The notes under the pieces were generated by a model, which searched no databases, was not told the DNA's origin, and saw only the letters and a program-made list of their open reading frames with translations. Of a stretch of 64,000 nucleotides of DNA, positions 59,768 through 64,000 are shown piece by piece (positions within the stretch are counted from its first letter, which is position 1; the number at the start of each line of letters is the position of its first letter). The position numbers and the translations under genes were made by a program. Source of the DNA: Mercurialis annua (Eukaryota > Streptophyta > Magnoliopsida > Malpighiales > Euphorbiaceae); assembly GCF_937616625.2 (NCBI RefSeq), contig NC_065570.1, positions 70,521,665-70,585,664 on the forward strand, written 5' to 3'.

Positions 59768-62324
59768 TTGAAATATATCAAGGTTATGATTTTATCCTAG
59801 CATTCATGCTTATTTCATATTTAAATTTAAGATGAAATGTTTGTGTAATTGATATTTGTTATATTTACTTCTGCAGATTTTAAGAACCATTAAGTAGCAT
59901 CCTAGTCAGAAATTGAAGAAGTTTTCATTAGTATTTTAGCCAGCCTGCCGGATAGACTGTTAATGGGGATCAGTGCTGGAGGCTAACGGCTGAATTTTCA
60001 AGTTGTTGGTCTTGACCATCTACTGTGTTTCCTTCTTGTTATCATCTTTAACACGGAGGTGGAAAATTGTTGTTGTGTTCTGGTGTTTGCAATCACCGTC
60101 TGGTCCACCATATAAATAGCGTGTTTCTCAAATTAGTTCGAAAAGATTACACCTTTGTAGTGGCGCTGAGAGTTCATGGTTACGTCGAGTATTTTGACCA
60201 CCAAAATAAAGGTAAATTCAAAGCTGTAATAGAGTATACAAATTGTTTAATGCAGCAGATTTTAGCTGAGAATATTTACATGGTTGAGTAGAATTCACTC
60301 TGGATCAAATAAATGTTTATTTTGAGACTGTAATTTCTGCTTTTAGATTTGCATGCTTTGCAGTTTCTGCATGTTTTTCCCACTTACAATTGCTTGAAAA
60401 GAAACATACTCACATTATCCATATTTAGTAGTAAGGAAACCTATTTGTCCTGCACAATAATCTTAAGCTAGGCTTCTTATGTTTAACATACCAGTCCTTT
60501 TTTCCTTTATATTCTTAAATTAGCAACTATGAAGCGCGGAAACCTTAAAAAAATATTTTTCTATTTTCAGAACATTTTGATATTTGAAAATTTTGAAAAT
60601 TCATATGCAAGTAAATAATAAAAAGGAATTATCTCCATGAGTATACAATGGATTTACTGTTTCCTTCATAAGATTTAAAATATAACTATATATTTTTTAC
60701 ATTTTAGTTTTCTTTAACTAACACCCCTTATATAACAGGATTTCAGTTATATAAAACATAGGGTCAAGGAGGAAATATTAAATTTTTAAACTTGAGAGGG
60801 GAAACAATAGTTTAGATGTAAATTCATAGAAGTAATAGTAATTATCTCTAATAAAAATAAGACAACCGTTTTCTATAAGAAAAACCAAAAAATACGCTCA
60901 TACATAAAAAAAAATCTAAAGTTATCCATAAAAATTTATTGCTCACATTATCCATAAAAAAATATCATTTTCTGGTCATAGTTCTTTATCATTTATATTT
61001 TCTGTTTTCGTGCCACTTAGATAGCAGTGAACATCACAGCAAAATTCATTAGTGTATCAAACCATTGAACAAAGATTGCGCACATTCATGAAACAAAGGT
61101 CTTTCCCATGTTTGTATGGAATCTGACTGTCAAGAATTAATCATAAACATATGAGGCAAGATCTTTTTTATTTTTCAGATACTGTTACAGATCATATTTC
61201 TTTATTAAACTCTATGAATTTTATATCCTTTGCTTCTGTAAAACGCTCGACAAATTCGGCTGACTGTTATTTGGCAAAAGCAATCACTTCTACGTGTGTG
61301 TAGGGAATGGGATAGCCCACACTATTCTTGTTGATGTTCTTCAAAATGATATAAATAAAAGTTGTTAGCTTTTTCTAAATAAAATAATCAAGGTCTAATG
61401 TCTTAAAAAACCCCGACCTTTTAACCCCTTTTCAATCATACCCTGACGTTGAAAATTTGTCAATTTTACTCTATTTTGCATTTTTGTGTTTCAATTGTAC
61501 CCTGAAAAATTAAATTAACGTCTTTTGCGTTTGAAAATTTGTTTAAAACATTCTCCATGTCTCGCATATATTGATTATATATTTTTAAAATTTATTTAAA
61601 TTTAGTTAAATTAATTAATAATTTAAATTAGTGTTAATTTGATTATGGTTTTTAGTTAGTTTTTAAAAATAAAGGACTTATTTGTACTTTTTTGAATAAA
61701 AAAGAATTTAATTTCATGTTTAGACTTAATTAATTGAATGGTTTCATCATTTAAGTAAAAAAAATTAACAAAAATTAAAATATTGGGGTACAATTGAAAA
61801 CGGAAAATTTAAAAGTGGGTAAAATTGACAAATTTTCAAGATCGGGGTGAAATTGAAAAAAAGTTTAAAGGTGAGGGATTTTTGAGTGATTAGTCAATAA
61901 TCAAACACCACTGTTGTCTTCTTTATTGATTAGGAGGAACACAATTACATTATAGACTATGTTTGGTTCGTATAGAATAGGTCCAAAATAGAGGGAATAA
62001 TAACTCTATTGGAATTGTTATTCCATAACTATGTGGAGAAAATACTCTTTCTAAAAAAAATAAAAAATAGATTTTCATTCTATATACCAGGAATACTATT
62101 ACATGCTATGAAACCTGCAATCACCTAATTTGGCAAACAATTAACAAGTTTACAAATGATAGAGTGGTTGGCAACAGGACTTCTATTTAGGTTTTGTTTG
62201 ATACATTAGTTCTTTTAAAATTTTAAAATTATAATATCATATGAAATGTCATCAAAAAATTGTGTAATTTAATTATTTGTTTATTTGGGTTTAATAATTA
62301 CTTTTCATTTAATGCTCAACAATC
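59768..62324. other. Intergenic downstream of PP2C
   Basis: The PP2C 3' UTR occupies the first part; a possible 3' UTR intron or alternative end is suggested by CTGCAG at 59872-59877. The open frame at 60067-60291 has no recognisable similarity and is not called. A MITE lies at 61392-61895. The rest is AT-rich and empty. Confidence 0.5.
61392..61895. mobile_element. Mutator-type MITE (504 bp)
   Basis: Left end GGTCTAATGTCTTAAAAAAC and right end GTGATTAGTC with arms pairing through CCCCGACCTTTTAACCCC and inner phrases (TTGTCAATTTTACTC and its complement GGTAAAATTGACAA). A perfect 9-bp duplication AATAATCAA (61383-61391 and 61896-61904) flanks it. A truncated relative is at about 20787. Confidence 0.9.
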
Positions 62325-62396
62325 GGTTCTATGGTGTAGTGGTTAGCACTCTGGACTTTGAATCCAGCGACCTGGGTTCGACTCCCGGTAGGACCT
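62325..62396 (+). tRNA. tRNA-Gln (anticodon UUG)
   Basis: A 72-nt cloverleaf: acceptor stem GGTTCTA pairs with TAGGACC (one G-U), anticodon stem CTGGA/TCCAG around loop CTTTGAA with anticodon TTG at 62358-62360, and T arm CCTGG-GTTCGAC-CCGG. The A box TGGTGTAGTGG and B box GGTTCGACTCC are good. No intron. A run of T (62396-62402) provides the RNA polymerase III terminator. The 3' CCA is not encoded, as normal in nuclear genes. Confidence 0.97.
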
Positions 62397-63259
62397 TTTT
62401 TATTAAATAATCGACTCAGCTCATGCTTTATATCTTTTCCTAAAATCACCTTTAAAATGGTCCACAATCATTATATTAGAGTTTCCTCGTTTTGCAATAC
62501 ATTTCACTTCTTTTCTTATTATTTTTCATTTGTGGAGCCATTTGTTAAAGACATATGCCACATGCATTTTAATCATCACTACTCTCCAAAAGCTTCCTAC
62601 CTTTTCTTCATTGCATCTTAGTAGATAAAATCTTAAGATTACTTAAGAAAAACTTGAAAAATATATGTTTTTTTTACGTACAATAGATACATCATAGATT
62701 CACATCAGATGCCTCAAAAATATATCGTTGATTTATCTACGATACCAAACTTATATAATGATTTTTTTTTAAAGTATAAAGCAAAAATATGGAGCGCATA
62801 AAATTAATTTTTTTTAATGCATTTTTTTGAAATTTTTGATTGGTTTTAGACTATTTTTGTAATTTTTACATAGAGCTAGTGTTGAAAAGGCCAATAGAAG
62901 CAGAAACCCAGCCCACGAAGGACCACTATCGAGTATGAATGAACCAAAAAAAGTCCCACAGACAGGTATCTGATAACTTGAAAAGCAAGTCAGAAGATAG
63001 CATTATAAACCCCACCTCGGTGACAGTTAAAAATTACTGTTATGCTCCCGCTAAAAAGATTCAGCTATTTGTTTATTGCTATGAAGAACTGGAAAGGCAA
63101 CTCTACTAGTGGTAGTGGTAGTAGTAGTGGGTCTTCTTCAAAAATAAGAACTCACTTTTCCTTTATCTCTTCTTTTTCTTTGTTCATTTCATTTTCTAGC
63201 TCTTCATCCATTTTTAAGTTAATTTGATCCTTTCTGAAACTGTTTAATAGTTGAAGAAT
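62397..63259. other. tRNA flank and DnaJ promoter region
   Basis: Includes the T-run terminator, AT-rich spacer, and the likely promoter and leader of the J-protein gene. A short open frame at 63042-63227 (Ser-rich, GSGSSSGSSS) would be an upstream ORF in the leader if transcription starts that far up; it is not called a gene. Confidence 0.45.
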
Positions 63260-64000
63260 ATGGTTAAGGAGACTGAGTTTTATGATGTTCTTGGTGTCAG
63301 TCCTTCTGCTTCTGACGATGACATTCGTAAAGCTTACTATCTTAAGGTTTTATCACTTCCATTTTTTTCTTAAATTTATATACAATGGTGTATAATCATA
63401 TGTAAAATGTTTTAAATCTTGTATTTGACAGGCCAGACAGGTTCATCCTGATAAAAATCCAAATGATCCTCAGGCTGCTGAGAGATTTCAGGCAAGTTCG
63501 CTGATCCTTATATTTATATATAGTTCTTGAAATAACAAGGAGTTGATCGGACACGGTATGAATTTTCGTAGGTTTTAGGTGAAGCTTATCAAGTTCTGAG
63601 TGATCCTGTACAAAGAGATGCTTATGACAGAAATGGAAAATACAGCATATCAAGGCAAGTTTTTCTTACACTTCATATGCAAGATTTCAGGAATTTGCTT
63701 GTCAGGATATTGAATATTTGGTAATTACTTGAAGCTTGAATTCGTAATTTGATCACATTTCTCAGGGAAACAATGCTTGATCCTACAGCAGTCTTTGCTC
63801 TGTTATTCGGAAGCGAATTATTCGAGGATTACATAGGACATCTATCTGTGGCATCAATGGCTTCATCAGAATTATCTATTGAAGATCACAGTCCAGAGAA
63901 ATTAAATGAGAAATTGAAGGTACAAGCAGTTGCTGAATTAAATTTAGAAAAAAATACTGACAGGGTCAAAATTATTGTTTTCTCCCTGAATTAACTATTG
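63260..64000 (+). CDS. J-domain co-chaperone, dnaJ10-like (partial at window end)
   Basis: Type-C DnaJ protein with an N-terminal J domain that stimulates Hsp70 ATPase, followed by the plant DnaJ-X region. Exons visible: 63260-63346, 63432-63491, 63572-63654 and 63766-63919, giving 108 residues to LNEKLK, where the gene runs into intron 4 and off the window. The HPD signature is in ARQVHPDKNPNDP (exon 2), and the J domain ends near LSDPVQRDAYDRNG. Then DPTAVFALLFGSELFEDYIG is the conserved start of the DnaJ-X family, as in Arabidopsis At1g77020 and dnaJ10. Introns 2 and 3 both start with GCAAGT instead of GT (AG|GCAAGT); any GT donor nearby would give an immediate stop. The start ATG fits MVKETEFYDVLGVSP, the usual N-terminus. 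Confidence 0.93.

Noticed and set aside
60067..60291. 74-codon plus-strand frame after PP2C
   Set aside because: No similarity recognised, and it lies in the PP2C 3' flank.

Overview
This window is nuclear DNA from a flowering plant, most likely a eudicot. It is AT-rich, its genes have GT-AG introns, it holds R2R3-MYB, YUCCA, SOSEKI and plantacyanin genes, and the space between genes is full of plant-type transposable elements. I cannot name the species. The RABC1-PP2C neighbourhood (about 52-60 kb) recalls, from memory, the adjacent Arabidopsis loci At1g43890 (RABC1) and At1g43900 (PP2C 11).

Layout. 1-942 is the tail of an LTR that cuts into a LINE (943-5286, minus strand). The LINE has an intact ORF1 and a 3'-truncated ORF2 joined by a TAATG stop-start. 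8659-9864 (+) is a two-exon subgroup-21-like R2R3-MYB. 9.9-19.4 kb is repeat-rich, with a Helitron, a Mutator-type MITE, a SINE and a hAT-type element. 19514-20530 (+) is plantacyanin. 21.8-25.2 kb holds two Mutator-type non-autonomous elements. 26293-27291 (+) is a single-exon multi-pass membrane protein. 28.0-33.2 kb is again mobile DNA, including a 3.5-kb element ending 33 bp from the next gene. 33238-38494 (-) holds two tandem YUCCA10/11-like flavin monooxygenases. 41650-43766 (+) and 51989-54669 (+) are two six-exon RABC1/Rab18-type GTPases flanking a SOSEKI gene (44635-45677, +) and several inverted-repeat elements. 56595-59767 (+) is an eight-exon PP2C phosphatase. 62325-62396 (+) is tRNA-Gln(UUG). 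63260 to the window end (+) is the 5' part of a dnaJ10-like co-chaperone gene with two consecutive GC-AG introns.

How the genes relate. No operon or cluster logic is expected. Auxin is a loose theme: YUCCA enzymes make auxin, and SOSEKI proteins are polarity factors discovered as auxin-responsive. RABC1 and PP2C look like an old conserved pair. The clearest non-genic signal is a dense colony of non-autonomous, Mutator-type terminal-inverted-repeat elements. I found eleven by matching ends and 9-10-bp target duplications read by eye. All exon models are hand-built from splice consensus and family alignment from memory, without transcript data.
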